Source: Sphingomonas abaci (GTDB lineage Bacteria; Pseudomonadota; Alphaproteobacteria; Sphingomonadales; Sphingomonadaceae). From it: a stretch of DNA of 64,000 nt. Below the pieces are notes generated by a model. It did not search any database, was not told the DNA's origin, and saw nothing but the letters and a program-made list of their open reading frames with translations. This document shows positions 8,155 to 16,796 of the stretch, piece after piece. The stretch lies in NCBI RefSeq assembly GCF_014199625.1, contig NZ_JACHNY010000006.1:1-64000 (forward strand). Reading direction: 5' to 3'. Position 1 is the stretch's first letter. Each line of letters begins with the position of its first letter. The position numbers were made by a program, and so were the translations under genes.

Positions 8155-8478
8155 CTAGCCGCGCAGCCGCCAGGCCAGCCACAGCCAGCCGCCGATCAGC
8201 ATCGCCCCGCCGATCGGCGTCACCGCTCCCAGCCAGCGCGGCGCGCCCAGCGCCATGGCGTAGAGCGTCAACGCGAAGATCGCTCCGCCCGCCACGAACA
8301 GCCAGCCCGGCCCCCGCGCCTCCAGCCGCAGCGCGACGAGCGCGGCGACGGCGTGGATCAGCTGATACTGCCCACCGGTGCGCAGCCATTCCGCCGCCTG
8401 GCCCTGCGCTCCATGCGCGCCGAACGCGCCCGCCGCCACCGCCAGCGCGCCCGCCAGCCCTGCGAACAGTCCCAGCAT
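8155..8478 (-). CDS. DUF423 family membrane protein
   Basis: This 107-residue protein has about four hydrophobic helices. It starts with the family pattern GLAGALAVAAGAFGAHG, followed by GGQYQLIHAVAAL. It resembles E. coli YgdD. The biochemical function of the family is not known. Its ATG overlaps the antiporter stop by one base (TGATG), making it the last gene of the cvpA/antiporter operon. Confidence 0.85.
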   Translation of the reverse strand: MLGLFAGLAGALAVAAGAFGAHGAQGQAAEWLRTGGQYQLIHAVAALVALRLEARGPGWLFVAGGAIFALTLYAMALGAPRWLGAVTPIGGAMLIGGWLWLAWRLRG

Positions 8479-10220
8479 CAGTCCCTCGCCTTCTGAGTCA
8501 CGATCCGGTCAAGCGCCGCGCGCAAGTCGCCGGTGGCGCGCTGCTCGCGCAGCCGTTCCCGGTCGCGGTGGCGATATTCCTCCTCCGCCCGATCGATCGC
8601 CGCACCATCGACGCGCAGCGACTTCAGCGCGCGGCGGCCCATCTCGATGGCCGAACCCATCACCTCGCGCACCACATATTCGACCGGCGCGTCGCGCAGC
8701 TTGATGAGCGCGCGCCGATCATAGGCACGGACGAACAGAGTGGCCTGCGGGAAGGCGGCATGGACGCCCTCCAGCATGTCCGGCTCGAGCTGGTCGCCGT
8801 CGATGCAGAATAGAATCAGCTCCGCCTCCGCCGCGCCGGCCTGGCGCAGCAGGTCAAGCCGGGTGCCGTCGCCATAATAGACGGTCGCGCCGAAGCTGCC
8901 GGCGATCTCGATCATCTCGATGTCGCGATCGATCAGCGTCACCGGGATGTCCTGCAGGATCAGCATCTGCGCGACCGTCTGCCCGAACCGGCCATAGCCG
9001 ACGACGATGGCGTTGGCGCCGTCGGTCTTCGGGCCGTCGGGCGCCTGGCGCGGCTGGACAGGGGCCTCGCGGAACCGCTTGGTCGCGCCTATCAGGAACG
9101 GCGTGGTCGCCATGGACAGGGTGACGATCGCGCCGAACAGGCTTGCCGCCTCGGGCGCGACGAGCAATCCGTCCTGCGCCTGGGCGAACAGCACGAAGCC
9201 GAACTCCCCACCCTGGCTGAGCAGCAGGCCGAGCGCCAACGCGTTGCGCCACGTCATGCCAAAGGCCATGCCGATGCCGACGATCACCACCGCCTTGGTC
9301 GCGATCAGCGCCGCCGCCATCGCGAAGACGAAGGCCGGTCGCTCGGCGATCGCGCCCAGGTCCAGCATCATCCCCACCGCCAGGAAGAACAGGCCGAGCA
9401 GGATCGAGCGGAACGGATCGACATCCGCCTCCAGCTCGTGGCGATAGGGGCTGTCCGCCAGCATCACGCCCGCGACGAACGCGCCAAGCGCGGTCGACAG
9501 CCCGAAATACTCCATCACCGCCGCCGAGGCGATCACCGTGAACAGCGCCGCGAACACGAACATCTCGCGCTCGCCCAGATTGCCGATGAGCCGGAACAGC
9601 GGCCGCAACAGGAAACGCCCGGCCAGGATCAGACCCACGACCGCGACCAACGTATAGACGCCGAGCAGCCAGCCCGGCGGTGCATGGGCGTCGGCGGGAT
9701 TGCGGCTGAGCGCGGCGACGATGGTAATCAGCGGGACGATCGACAGGTCCTGGAACAGCAGGATGGCGAAGGTCCGCTCACCGAACGGCGTGCGCAGCCG
9801 CCCCGCCGATTGCAGCATCGGCAGCACCTGCGCGGTGGAGGACAGGGCCAGCGGCAGGCCGAGCGCCAGCGCGGCCGGGCCGCTGAATCCGGCCAGCCAC
9901 ACCACGCCCGTCACCGCCAGCCCGCAGGCCAGCACCTGGAGCAGGCCCAGCCCGAAGATCTCGTGCTTCATCCGCCAGAGCCGCGACGGGTTCAGCTCCA
10001 GCCCGACGATGAACAGCAGCAGGGTGATGCCAAGCTCGGCGATCCCCATCTTCGATTCCGCGCCGTCGACCAGCCCCAGCACATGCGGGCCGACGACCGC
10101 CCCCGCGACCAGATAGCCGAGCGTCGCACCCAGCCCCAGGCGGCGGAACACCAGCACGAAGGCGAGGCCGACCCCAAGCAGGATCGCGCCATCGCGCAGC
10201 AGCGACACGTCGTTATGCAT
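8478..10220 (-). CDS. Kef-type CPA2 cation:proton antiporter with TrkA-N domain
   Basis: This is an inner-membrane potassium (or sodium)/proton antiporter. About 12 hydrophobic segments span residues 5-375 as the Na/H exchanger domain, with GYLVAGAVVGPHVLGL near 35-50 and LGAFVAGVMLADS near 245. After a linker, a Rossmann-like RCK domain follows (VVGYGRFGQTVAQML near 405), which usually binds NAD(H) or glutathione adducts. The charged C-terminus resembles the KefB/KefC group. At 580 residues it is complete. It overlaps the genes on both sides, so it is translated from an operon. Ion specificity cannot be read from the sequence. Confidence 0.88.
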   Translation of the reverse strand: MHNDVSLLRDGAILLGVGLAFVLVFRRLGLGATLGYLVAGAVVGPHVLGLVDGAESKMGIAELGITLLLFIVGLELNPSRLWRMKHEIFGLGLLQVLACGLAVTGVVWLAGFSGPAALALGLPLALSSTAQVLPMLQSAGRLRTPFGERTFAILLFQDLSIVPLITIVAALSRNPADAHAPPGWLLGVYTLVAVVGLILAGRFLLRPLFRLIGNLGEREMFVFAALFTVIASAAVMEYFGLSTALGAFVAGVMLADSPYRHELEADVDPFRSILLGLFFLAVGMMLDLGAIAERPAFVFAMAAALIATKAVVIVGIGMAFGMTWRNALALGLLLSQGGEFGFVLFAQAQDGLLVAPEAASLFGAIVTLSMATTPFLIGATKRFREAPVQPRQAPDGPKTDGANAIVVGYGRFGQTVAQMLILQDIPVTLIDRDIEMIEIAGSFGATVYYGDGTRLDLLRQAGAAEAELILFCIDGDQLEPDMLEGVHAAFPQATLFVRAYDRRALIKLRDAPVEYVVREVMGSAIEMGRRALKSLRVDGAAIDRAEEEYRHRDRERLREQRATGDLRAALDRIVTQKARD

Positions 10221-10659
10221 CGACCGCCGTGGCCTTGGCCTGCGCCTGCGCCGCCGCCTCCGCCGCCGCCTCGAAGGCGAGGCGGATCGAGGGATGGCGC
10301 GCGCTATAGGCCAGGGCGGGCGTGAACAGCGCCAGGCCCGGCCAGGCGGGCGGATCGCCCTGCCCCGCCGCCAGCCAGTCGGTCAGGGCGTCGCGCGCCG
10401 CCGCCAGTTCGGCGGGCGTGCGGCCGATCACCGCGCGGGCGAGCAGCGCGGTCGAGGCCTGCCCCAACGCGCAGGCGCGCGCCAGCACACCGATCGCGGC
10501 GACTCGGCCGTCCGGGCCCAAGTCGATGTCGACCGTCACCCGGCTGCCGCAGATCGGCGAGCGGCGTTCGGCCGACCCTTGCGGGTCGGCGAGCCGCACG
10601 TGATGGGGGATGGAGGCGGCGAGCCGCAGGATCTCGGTATTGTACAGCGTCTCGGTCAT
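10213..10659 (-). CDS. IscU/NifU-N-like iron-sulfur scaffold homologue with two cysteines
   Basis: This 148-residue protein has the IscU/NifU N-terminal fold signature. Cys37 lies in SPICGSRVTVDI and Cys63 in ARACALGQAS, the same spacing as in E. coli IscU. The third ligand, in the IHCSIL context of IscU, appears as RHPSIRL, so Pro123 stands where Cys is expected. It may therefore not assemble a standard 2Fe-2S cluster. It overlaps cvpA upstream (ATGA) and the antiporter downstream. The C-terminus is Ala-rich. The scaffold role is inferred from the fold only. Confidence 0.75.
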   Translation of the reverse strand: MTETLYNTEILRLAASIPHHVRLADPQGSAERRSPICGSRVTVDIDLGPDGRVAAIGVLARACALGQASTALLARAVIGRTPAELAAARDALTDWLAAGQGDPPAWPGLALFTPALAYSARHPSIRLAFEAAAEAAAQAQAKATAVDA

Positions 10660-11219
10660 GGATCGGTACTCGTTCGCTCGGCGGCGGCGGGCTTGGGTCG
10701 CGCGCCGAACACTGGCAAGCCACGGCGACGGCGGTCGACGAAATCGGCGATGCCGGCGCTGGTCGCGTTGAGCAGCGGATAGGTGCGGCTCTGCGTCATC
10801 CAGAGCGGCCGGCGCGACGGCCCGCCGCTGACCGTGTCGACCACCAGGGCGGCAAGCAGGAAGACGAGGCTGGCGAGGATAAGCCCCTTGAGCGCGCCGA
10901 AACCGAAGCCCAGCGCGCGGTCGACCGGTCCCAGGATCGACGTCCGGGTGCGCGCCCCGATCGCCCGGGCGACCAACTTGCCGCCAAAATAGGTCACCCC
11001 CGCGATGATCGCGAAGGCCAGCACCGCCGCGCCCGACACGGTGCCAATCACCCCGGTCAGCGATTGCGCCAGCGGGATGTGGAACAGCTTCAGCGCCGCG
11101 ACGATCGCCACCCAGGCGAACAGCGACAGCACCTCGGTGACGAAGCCCCGGATGCCGCCCAGCACCGCCGCGCCGCCGACCGCGAGCAGCACGATCACGT
11201 CCAGCGAGGTCAGCGCCAT
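10656..11219 (-). CDS. cvpA: CvpA family membrane protein
   Basis: This is a 187-residue inner-membrane protein. It starts with LTSLDVIVLLAVGGAAVLGGIRGFVTE, the family's opening. About four helices run to residue 125, and a cytoplasmic, Pro/Arg-rich tail follows. CvpA was named for colicin V production in E. coli and is linked to envelope homeostasis; its molecular activity is unclear. It lies about 100 bp downstream of radA on the same strand and overlaps the next gene, so it may belong to a radA-cvpA operon. Confidence 0.85.
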   Translation of the reverse strand: MALTSLDVIVLLAVGGAAVLGGIRGFVTEVLSLFAWVAIVAALKLFHIPLAQSLTGVIGTVSGAAVLAFAIIAGVTYFGGKLVARAIGARTRTSILGPVDRALGFGFGALKGLILASLVFLLAALVVDTVSGGPSRRPLWMTQSRTYPLLNATSAGIADFVDRRRRGLPVFGARPKPAAAERTSTDP

Positions 11220-11318
11220 GCGCCTGGCCCCTCGCCTTCTAGGATCAGGACGGCTGGCTGGGTCACGCTGTCTCCGCTGAACGATCGAGCGCCGCGCCCG
11301 CGCGGCTTCGCCCTTCGA

Positions 11319-12692
11319 CTAGCCCCGGCCCAGCATATGGTCAACGAACTGGCCCAGCGTGCGGAACCCCGACAGGCGCAGCGGCCCCTCGTCCTTCGCC
11401 ATGGCGATCGGCACCATCGCACGCTCGAACCCCAGCTTGCCCGCCTCCTTCAGCCGGAGCGGGCCATGCGCGACCGGCCGCACCTCGCCGGACAGCGCCA
11501 CCTCGCCGAACGCCACCGCATCCGCCGGCACCGGCCGTTCGGACAGGGCCGAGATCAGCGCCGCCGCCACCGCTAGGTCCGCCGCTGGGTCCTGCACGCG
11601 GTAGCCGCCGGCGATGTTCAGATAGACTTCCGCCGTCGAGAAGCTGAGGCCGCACCGCGCCTCCAGCACCGCCAGGATCATCGCCAGCCGCCCGCTGTCC
11701 CAGCCGACCACCGCACGGCGGGGCGTCGCCCCGCTCGCCAGCCGCACGACCAGCGCCTGGATCTCGACCAGCACCGGCCGCGTCCCCTCCAGCGCCGGGA
11801 AGACGGTCGCGCCCGTCACCCCCTCGTCGCGCTGGGTCAGGAACAGGGCGGACGGATTGCCGACCTCGGTCAGCCCCTCGCTCTGCATCGAGAAGACGCC
11901 GATCTCGTCCGTCCCGCCGAACCGGTTCTTGATCGCGCGCAGGATGCGATACTGATGGCTGCGCTCGCCCTCGAAGGCCAGCACCGTGTCGACCATATGC
12001 TCCAGTACGCGGGGACCGGCGATGCTGCCATCCTTGGTGACATGGCCGACCAGCACCAACGCGGTGCCGCGCTCCTTGGCGAAGCGGATCAGTTCCTGCG
12101 AGGAAGCCCGTACCTGGCTGACAGTGCCGGGCGCGCCCTCGATCAGATCGCTGTGCATGGTCTGGATCGAGTCGATGATGAGCAGGTCGGGCGGCGTGCC
12201 GGACGACAGGGTGGTCAGGATGTCGCGAGTCGAGGTGGCCGACGCAAGCTGCACCGGCGCGGACCCCAGCCCCAGCCGCTGCGCGCGCAGCCGTACCTGA
12301 TCCGCCGCCTCCTCGCCCGAGACATAGGCGACCGACTTGCCCTGCATCGCCATCTGCGCCGCCGCCTGGAGCAGCAGGGTCGACTTGCCGATGCCGGGAT
12401 CGCCGCCGATCAGCGTCGCCGACGCCTCGACGAAACCGCCGCCCAGCGCCCGGTCGAGCTCGGCGATGCCGGTCGTCATCCGCTCGGGCAGCGCGACCTC
12501 GGCGTCGAGGCCGCTCATCAGGATCATCCGCCCCCCGCCCTGCAGGTTGTGCTTGGCGGCGAACGGCGTGGCGCTTGTCCCGGCTTCCTCGACCAGCGTG
12601 TTCCAGGAGGAGCAATCGACGCATTGCCCCTGCCAGCGGTGCGACACCGATCCGCAGGACTGGCAGACATAGCGTTTCTGGATCTTGGCCAT
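11319..12692 (-). CDS. radA: DNA repair protein RadA
   Basis: RadA is a hexameric DnaB-like helicase that promotes branch migration in recombination and repair. The 457 residues show the N-terminal zinc finger (YVCQSCG, then QCVDC), Walker A GGDPGIGKSTLL at about 95-106, the RadA-specific KNRFG motif near 255 and a C-terminal Lon-protease-like domain. I started it at MAKIQKRYVC (ATG 12692), because the 20 residues upstream in frame are not conserved in the family. It is transcribed away from the glycosyltransferase at 12784. Confidence 0.95.
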   Translation of the reverse strand: MAKIQKRYVCQSCGSVSHRWQGQCVDCSSWNTLVEEAGTSATPFAAKHNLQGGGRMILMSGLDAEVALPERMTTGIAELDRALGGGFVEASATLIGGDPGIGKSTLLLQAAAQMAMQGKSVAYVSGEEAADQVRLRAQRLGLGSAPVQLASATSTRDILTTLSSGTPPDLLIIDSIQTMHSDLIEGAPGTVSQVRASSQELIRFAKERGTALVLVGHVTKDGSIAGPRVLEHMVDTVLAFEGERSHQYRILRAIKNRFGGTDEIGVFSMQSEGLTEVGNPSALFLTQRDEGVTGATVFPALEGTRPVLVEIQALVVRLASGATPRRAVVGWDSGRLAMILAVLEARCGLSFSTAEVYLNIAGGYRVQDPAADLAVAAALISALSERPVPADAVAFGEVALSGEVRPVAHGPLRLKEAGKLGFERAMVPIAMAKDEGPLRLSGFRTLGQFVDHMLGRG

Positions 12693-12783
12693 GGGTGCGA
12701 CATAAGGGAACAGGACAGGAACGCCAAGCCCTGCGCCACGGCTTATGGTCATTCGCCGCCCACGCGGCTATGGCCCCCGGTCC

Positions 12784-13926
12784 ATGCAGGCCACCGATCT
12801 TCGCGTCGCCCTTTTCAGCGGCAACTACAACTATACGCGCGACGGGGCCAACCAGTCGCTGAACCTTTTGGTCGGCTATCTGCTGGCGGCGGGCGTCGCG
12901 GTGCGCGTCTATTCGCCGACCCTGCCCAAGCCGGCCTTCGCGCCGACCGGTGACCTGGTCGACGTGCCCGCCATCCCGATGCCGTTCGGGCGCGCCGAAT
13001 ATCGGATCGCACGCGGCCTGCCCCGGCGGGTCGCGCAGGATCTGGAGGCGTTCGTGCCGAACATCGTCCATGTCTCCGCGCCCGAACTGCTCGGCCATGC
13101 GGCGGTGCGCTGGGCCAAGCGGCGCGGCATCGCCACCGTGGCCTCCTTCCACACACGCTTCGAGACCTATCCGCGCTATTATGGCCTCGGTGCGCTCGAG
13201 CCGCTGTTCGTGCGGCTGATGACGCGCTTCTACGACAAGTTCGACCGGGTATTGGTGCCCAGCCCCAGCATGATCGACTTGCTGCACCAATGGGGCGTCG
13301 CCGCGCCGATCGGCATCTGGTCGCGCGGGATCGACCATGACCGGTTCCGCCCCGACCGGCGCAGCCTGGCATGGCGGCGGTCGCTTGGCATCGCGGATGG
13401 CGACGTGGCGGTCGGGTTCCTGGGGCGGCTGGTCAAGGAAAAGGGGCTGGACGTGTTCGCCGACGTGATCGCCGCGCTCCGCCAGCGCGGGGTGCCGCAC
13501 AAGGTGCTGGTGGTCGGCAAGGGGCCGGCGAAGGACTGGTTTGCCGAACAGGCGCCCGAAGCGATCTTCGCCGGCTTCCAGAGCGGCGACGATCTGGGCC
13601 GCGCGGTCGCGTCGATGGACGTGTTCTTCAACCCCTCCGTCACCGAGACGTTCGGCAACGTCACCACCGAGGCGATGGCGGCGGGCGTTCCCGTGGTCGC
13701 CGCACGCGCGACCGGCGCGGTCGACCTGGTCGTGCCGGGCGAGACGGGCTATCTGGTCGAGCCGCGCGACATCGCCGGCTATGCCGATGCCATCACCGCG
13801 ATCGTCGCCGATCCGGCCAGGCGCGCCGCGATGGGCCGGGCCGGCCATGCCCGCGCCGCCGCGTATCGCTGGGACACCGCCAACCAGGCGGTGCTCGATA
13901 CCTACCGCGCGCTGACCGGCGGCTGA
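12784..13926 (+). CDS. GT4-type glycosyltransferase
   Basis: This retaining GT-B glycosyltransferase is probably active in glycolipid or polysaccharide synthesis at the cytoplasmic membrane. The N-terminal domain starts LRVALFSGNYNYTRDGA, with the Gly-rich acceptor loop. The C-terminal glycosyltransferase 1 domain includes VGFLGRLVKEKGLD and the E-x7-E motif TETFGNVTTEA. Family resemblance is to MgtA/PimB/SQD2-type enzymes. I chose ATG 12784 (MQATDLRV) over an upstream ATG because the extension is Arg-rich and unlike the family. Donor and acceptor are unknown; no sugar-pathway neighbours are present. Confidence 0.85.
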   Translation: MQATDLRVALFSGNYNYTRDGANQSLNLLVGYLLAAGVAVRVYSPTLPKPAFAPTGDLVDVPAIPMPFGRAEYRIARGLPRRVAQDLEAFVPNIVHVSAPELLGHAAVRWAKRRGIATVASFHTRFETYPRYYGLGALEPLFVRLMTRFYDKFDRVLVPSPSMIDLLHQWGVAAPIGIWSRGIDHDRFRPDRRSLAWRRSLGIADGDVAVGFLGRLVKEKGLDVFADVIAALRQRGVPHKVLVVGKGPAKDWFAEQAPEAIFAGFQSGDDLGRAVASMDVFFNPSVTETFGNVTTEAMAAGVPVVAARATGAVDLVVPGETGYLVEPRDIAGYADAITAIVADPARRAAMGRAGHARAAAYRWDTANQAVLDTYRALTGG

Positions 13927-13993
13927 TCGGTGCAAGCCCGGCAACGCGGCGTTTCCCGACACGGCGCTTGATCCGGCGGCCGGCGCGCGCCAC

Positions 13994-14575
13994 ATGCCGC
14001 CCATGCTGATCGAAACCGAAGCCACGCCGAACCCGGCGACGCTCAAGTTCCTGCCCGGCCGCGTCGTGATGGACGCCGGCACGCGCGATTTCGCCACCCC
14101 CGAGGAAGCGGAGGCGAGCCCGCTGGCCGAGGCGCTGTTCGGCCTGGGCGACGTCACCGGCGTCTTCTTCGGCCGCGACTTCGTCTCGGTGACGATCGCG
14201 CCGGGCGCGGACTGGCGCGACGCCAAGCCCGACATATTGTCGATCCTGCTCGACCATTTCTCCGCGCACATGCCGCTGTTCCGCAGCGCCAGCGCCGACT
14301 TCGCGGTGCCGGCCGAGGCGGAGAGCTTCGCCGATGACCCCGCCGACGCGGAGATCGTCGCGCAGATCCGCGAGCTGATCGACACGCGCGTCCGCCCGGC
14401 GGTGGCCAATGACGGCGGCGACATCGTCTATCGCGGCTTCGACAAGGGCAAGGTCTATCTGCGGATGCAGGGCGCCTGCGCCGGTTGCCCCTCCTCCTCG
14501 GCGACGCTCAAGAACGGCATCGAGCAGCTCCTGCGCCACTATGTCCCCGAAGTGACCGAAGTGAGGGCGGTCTGA
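13994..14575 (+). CDS. Nfu-type iron-sulfur cluster carrier
   Basis: Nfu proteins pass assembled 4Fe-4S clusters to target enzymes. The 193 residues begin with the Nfu N-terminal domain ([20 protein letters not shown]). The NifU C-terminal domain with the cluster CxxC (GACAGCPSS near 168) ends the protein. Either of two in-frame ATGs (13994 or 14003) could be the start. Its stop overlaps the next gene (TGATG). It is full length and matches mitochondrial and alphaproteobacterial Nfu architecture. Confidence 0.92.
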   Translation: MPPMLIETEATPNPATLKFLPGRVVMDAGTRDFATPEEAEASPLAEALFGLGDVTGVFFGRDFVSVTIAPGADWRDAKPDILSILLDHFSAHMPLFRSASADFAVPAEAESFADDPADAEIVAQIRELIDTRVRPAVANDGGDIVYRGFDKGKVYLRMQGACAGCPSSSATLKNGIEQLLRHYVPEVTEVRAV

Positions 14576-15165
14576 TGGCGACGCTCGACCAGGCCGCGCT
14601 CGACCAGCTCTTCCTCGAAGCGCGCAGCTACAATCACTATACCGATCAGCCAGTGTCGGATGACGACCTTCGCGCGTTGTGGGACCTGCTCAAGATGGGC
14701 CCGACCTCTGCCAACCAGTTGCCGGCCCGCTTCGTCTGGTGCACGTCGGAGGCGGCCAAGGCAAAGCTGGCCGCCTGCTGTTCGGAGGGCAATCGCGACA
14801 AGGTGCTGAAGGCACCGGTGACGGTGATCGTGGCGATGGACACGGAGTTCCACGAGCATCTGCCCGTGCTGTTCCCGCATACCGACGCGAAGAGCTGGTT
14901 CGACGGCAACGCCGAGCTGCGCCAGGCGTCCGCCTTCCGCAACTCGACCCTGCAGGGCGCGTATCTGATCATGGCGGCGCGCGCGTTGGGGCTGGACACC
15001 GGCCCGATGTCGGGCTTCGACGCCGGCGCGGTGGACAAGGCGTTCTTCGCCGACCAGCCCGCGGTGAAGACCAATTTCATCACGACGCTGGGGCATGGCG
15101 ACCCCGCCACATTGCACGGCCGGTCGCCGCGCCCGGCCTTCGAGACATTCAACCGGATCGCATGA
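14575..15165 (+). CDS. Nitroreductase-family malonic semialdehyde reductase-like protein
   Basis: This 196-residue FMN-dependent oxidoreductase resembles RutE/malonic semialdehyde reductase. The family features are an N-terminal R-S/Y motif ([12 protein letters not shown]), [15 protein letters not shown], and a C-terminal [15 protein letters not shown] phosphate-binding region. No other rut pyrimidine-degradation genes are nearby, so the substrate may differ, for example a toxic enal or nitro compound. The start was taken at ATG 14575, overlapping the nfu stop. Confidence 0.85.
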   Translation: MATLDQAALDQLFLEARSYNHYTDQPVSDDDLRALWDLLKMGPTSANQLPARFVWCTSEAAKAKLAACCSEGNRDKVLKAPVTVIVAMDTEFHEHLPVLFPHTDAKSWFDGNAELRQASAFRNSTLQGAYLIMAARALGLDTGPMSGFDAGAVDKAFFADQPAVKTNFITTLGHGDPATLHGRSPRPAFETFNRIA

Positions 15166-15183
15166 GCGGACCGGTCTGAACCG

Positions 15184-15801
15184 ATGCGGACGCTGGTGAT
15201 CGAGACCGCGACCCAAAGCTGTTCGGTCGCGCTGGTCGCGGACGGGCGGCTGGTGGCGGCGCGTCATGCGGTGGTCGGGCGCGGCCATGCCGAGCGGCTG
15301 GTGCCGATGATCGCCGAGCTGCCCGAGGGCGGCCGGGCCGAGCGGGTGCTGGTCGATGTGGGGCCGGGCAGCTTCACCGGCGTGCGCGTGGGCATCGCCG
15401 CGGCGCGCGGGCTGAAGCTGGGCTGGGGCGCCAGCGTCGGGGGCTTCTCCTCGCTGGCGCTGGTCGCGGCGGCCGCTTTGAGAGACCGCCCCCTGCCGGC
15501 CGGCGGGGCGTTCATCGCCGCCGTGCTGGAAGCGGGTCATGGTGAAGTGTTCCTTCAGCGCTTCGACGCCATGCTGTCGCCGCTCGACGAGGTCCGGTCC
15601 CTGCCACCGGACCAGGCAGCGGCGCTGATCGGCGACGCGCCGGCGGTCGGCAACGGCGTCCACCGGCTGGAGGGGCTCGTTGGCGATCGGCGCGCGGCGC
15701 TGCCCGATGCGGCGGACGTGCTGTTGCTGCCGACCGCGCTTGCCGACCTGCCGCCCCGCCCCTTGTACGGGCGGGCGCCAGACGCCAAGCTGCCGCAATG
15801 A
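15184..15801 (+). CDS. tsaB: tRNA threonylcarbamoyladenosine biosynthesis protein TsaB
   Basis: TsaB partners TsaD and TsaE in forming t6A37 in tRNAs that read ANN codons. The 205 residues have the ASKHA-fold start (VIETATQSCSVALV) and the dimer-interface motif GPGSFTGVRVGIAAARGL near 60. Its stop overlaps the rimI start (ATGA), the usual tsaB-rimI pairing. tsaD and tsaE are not in the window. It looks complete. Confidence 0.93.
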   Translation: MRTLVIETATQSCSVALVADGRLVAARHAVVGRGHAERLVPMIAELPEGGRAERVLVDVGPGSFTGVRVGIAAARGLKLGWGASVGGFSSLALVAAAALRDRPLPAGGAFIAAVLEAGHGEVFLQRFDAMLSPLDEVRSLPPDQAAALIGDAPAVGNGVHRLEGLVGDRRAALPDAADVLLLPTALADLPPRPLYGRAPDAKLPQ

Positions 15802-16268
15802 TGGCGACCCGGATGCTCACCCTGCGGCCTGGCGACACGCGCGACGCCTGGATCGTCGACGAGCTGATGGCGGCCGCCTTCGATCCCCGTTTCGGCGAGG
15901 CCTGGACGCGCAGCCAGTGCCTGGGCGTATTGGCGATGCCGGGCGTGTCGCTGATGATCGCCTGTGTCGACGACCAGCCGGCCGGATTCGCCATGACCCG
16001 GATCGTCGCCGACGAGGCGGAATTGCTGTTGCTGGCAGTCGCGCCGGCGCATCAGCGCCACGGCATTGGCGGCACGTTGCTAGGCGCGGTGATCGCCGAG
16101 TGCGAGCGGGCGGGCGTCAGGACGCTGCACCTGGAGGTGCGGGCCGGCAATCCGGCGCTGGCGCTCTACGGCCAGTCGGGCTTCGCCAAAGTAGGCGAAC
16201 GCCGCGCCTATTATCGTGGCCGGGACGGCGAGGCATTCGACGCGCACACCTATTCGCGCGCCATCTGA
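15798..16268 (+). CDS. rimI: Ribosomal protein S18 alanine N-acetyltransferase-type GNAT
   Basis: RimI acetylates the N-terminal alanine of ribosomal protein S18 using acetyl-CoA. The 156-residue GNAT fold shows the acetyl-CoA-binding motif HQRHGIGGTLL near 95 and the following LEVRAGNPALALYGQSGF typical of RimI. Overlap with tsaB supports the name, since the two are commonly co-transcribed. GNATs are functionally diverse, so the substrate rests on context. Confidence 0.88.
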   Translation: MMATRMLTLRPGDTRDAWIVDELMAAAFDPRFGEAWTRSQCLGVLAMPGVSLMIACVDDQPAGFAMTRIVADEAELLLLAVAPAHQRHGIGGTLLGAVIAECERAGVRTLHLEVRAGNPALALYGQSGFAKVGERRAYYRGRDGEAFDAHTYSRAI

Positions 16269-16281
16269 TTCGTACATCTAG

Positions 16282-16316
16282 CTTATTGCGAGTCGGTATC
16301 CTCTTTTCGCAACAAG
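16282..16316. promoter_or_regulatory. Candidate operator (inverted repeat) upstream of the Fur-type gene
   Basis: The arms CTTATTGCGA (16282-16291) and TCGCAACAAG (16307-16316) are inverted repeats differing at one position and separated by 15 bp. They lie 39-73 bp before the regulator's ATG. A Fur-family protein could bind here and control its own gene, but the spacing is not the classic Fur box. Confidence 0.4.
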
Positions 16317-16354
16317 CGAACGCGCCTAATGCGTCCTCATCAAGGAGTGACAAG

Positions 16355-16777
16355 ATGGCGCGCAAGATCGACCTGGAAGCCCTGTGCCAGCAAAAAGGGC
16401 TGCGCATCACCGAACAGCGCCGGATCATCGCCCGCGTCCTGTCCGAGGCGGAGGACCATCCGGATGTCGAGAAGGTGTATGAGCGCGCCTCCGCCATCGA
16501 CAAGGGCATCTCGATCGCCACCGTCTATCGCACGGTGCGGCTGTTCGAGGAGGCCGGCATCCTTGACCGCCACGATTTCGGCGACGGGCGCGCGCGCTAC
16601 GAACCGTCGCCCGAGGCGCATCATGACCACCTGATCGATGTCGAGACCGGCAACGTCCTGGAATTCGTCGATCCCGAGCTGGAACTGCTGCAAAAGGCCA
16701 TCGCCGAGCGGATGGGCTTCCGCCTGGTCGACCATCGCATGGAACTCTACGGGGTCCGCCTCGACCGTAAGCCGTGA
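16355..16777 (+). CDS. Fur-family metal-responsive regulator
   Basis: This is a 140-residue metal-sensing repressor. The N-terminal winged helix shows GLRITEQRRIIARVL and ISIATVYRTVRLFEEAGI. The C-terminal dimerisation domain carries the metal-ligand motif EAHHDHLIDVETGNVLEF. There are no C-terminal CxxC structural-zinc pairs, as in many alphaproteobacterial Fur/Mur proteins, where the role (iron or manganese) varies. AAGGAG at 16342-16347 fixes the start. An inverted repeat upstream may be its own operator. The position after rimI is typical of sphingomonads. Confidence 0.9.
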   Translation: MARKIDLEALCQQKGLRITEQRRIIARVLSEAEDHPDVEKVYERASAIDKGISIATVYRTVRLFEEAGILDRHDFGDGRARYEPSPEAHHDHLIDVETGNVLEFVDPELELLQKAIAERMGFRLVDHRMELYGVRLDRKP

Positions 16778-16796
16778 TCCGGACGGGGCGGCGCGC

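Noticed and set aside
11341..14424. Frame of about 1000 codons spanning radA and the glycosyltransferase
   Set aside because: It overlaps several firmly identified genes on both strands and has no conserved domain.
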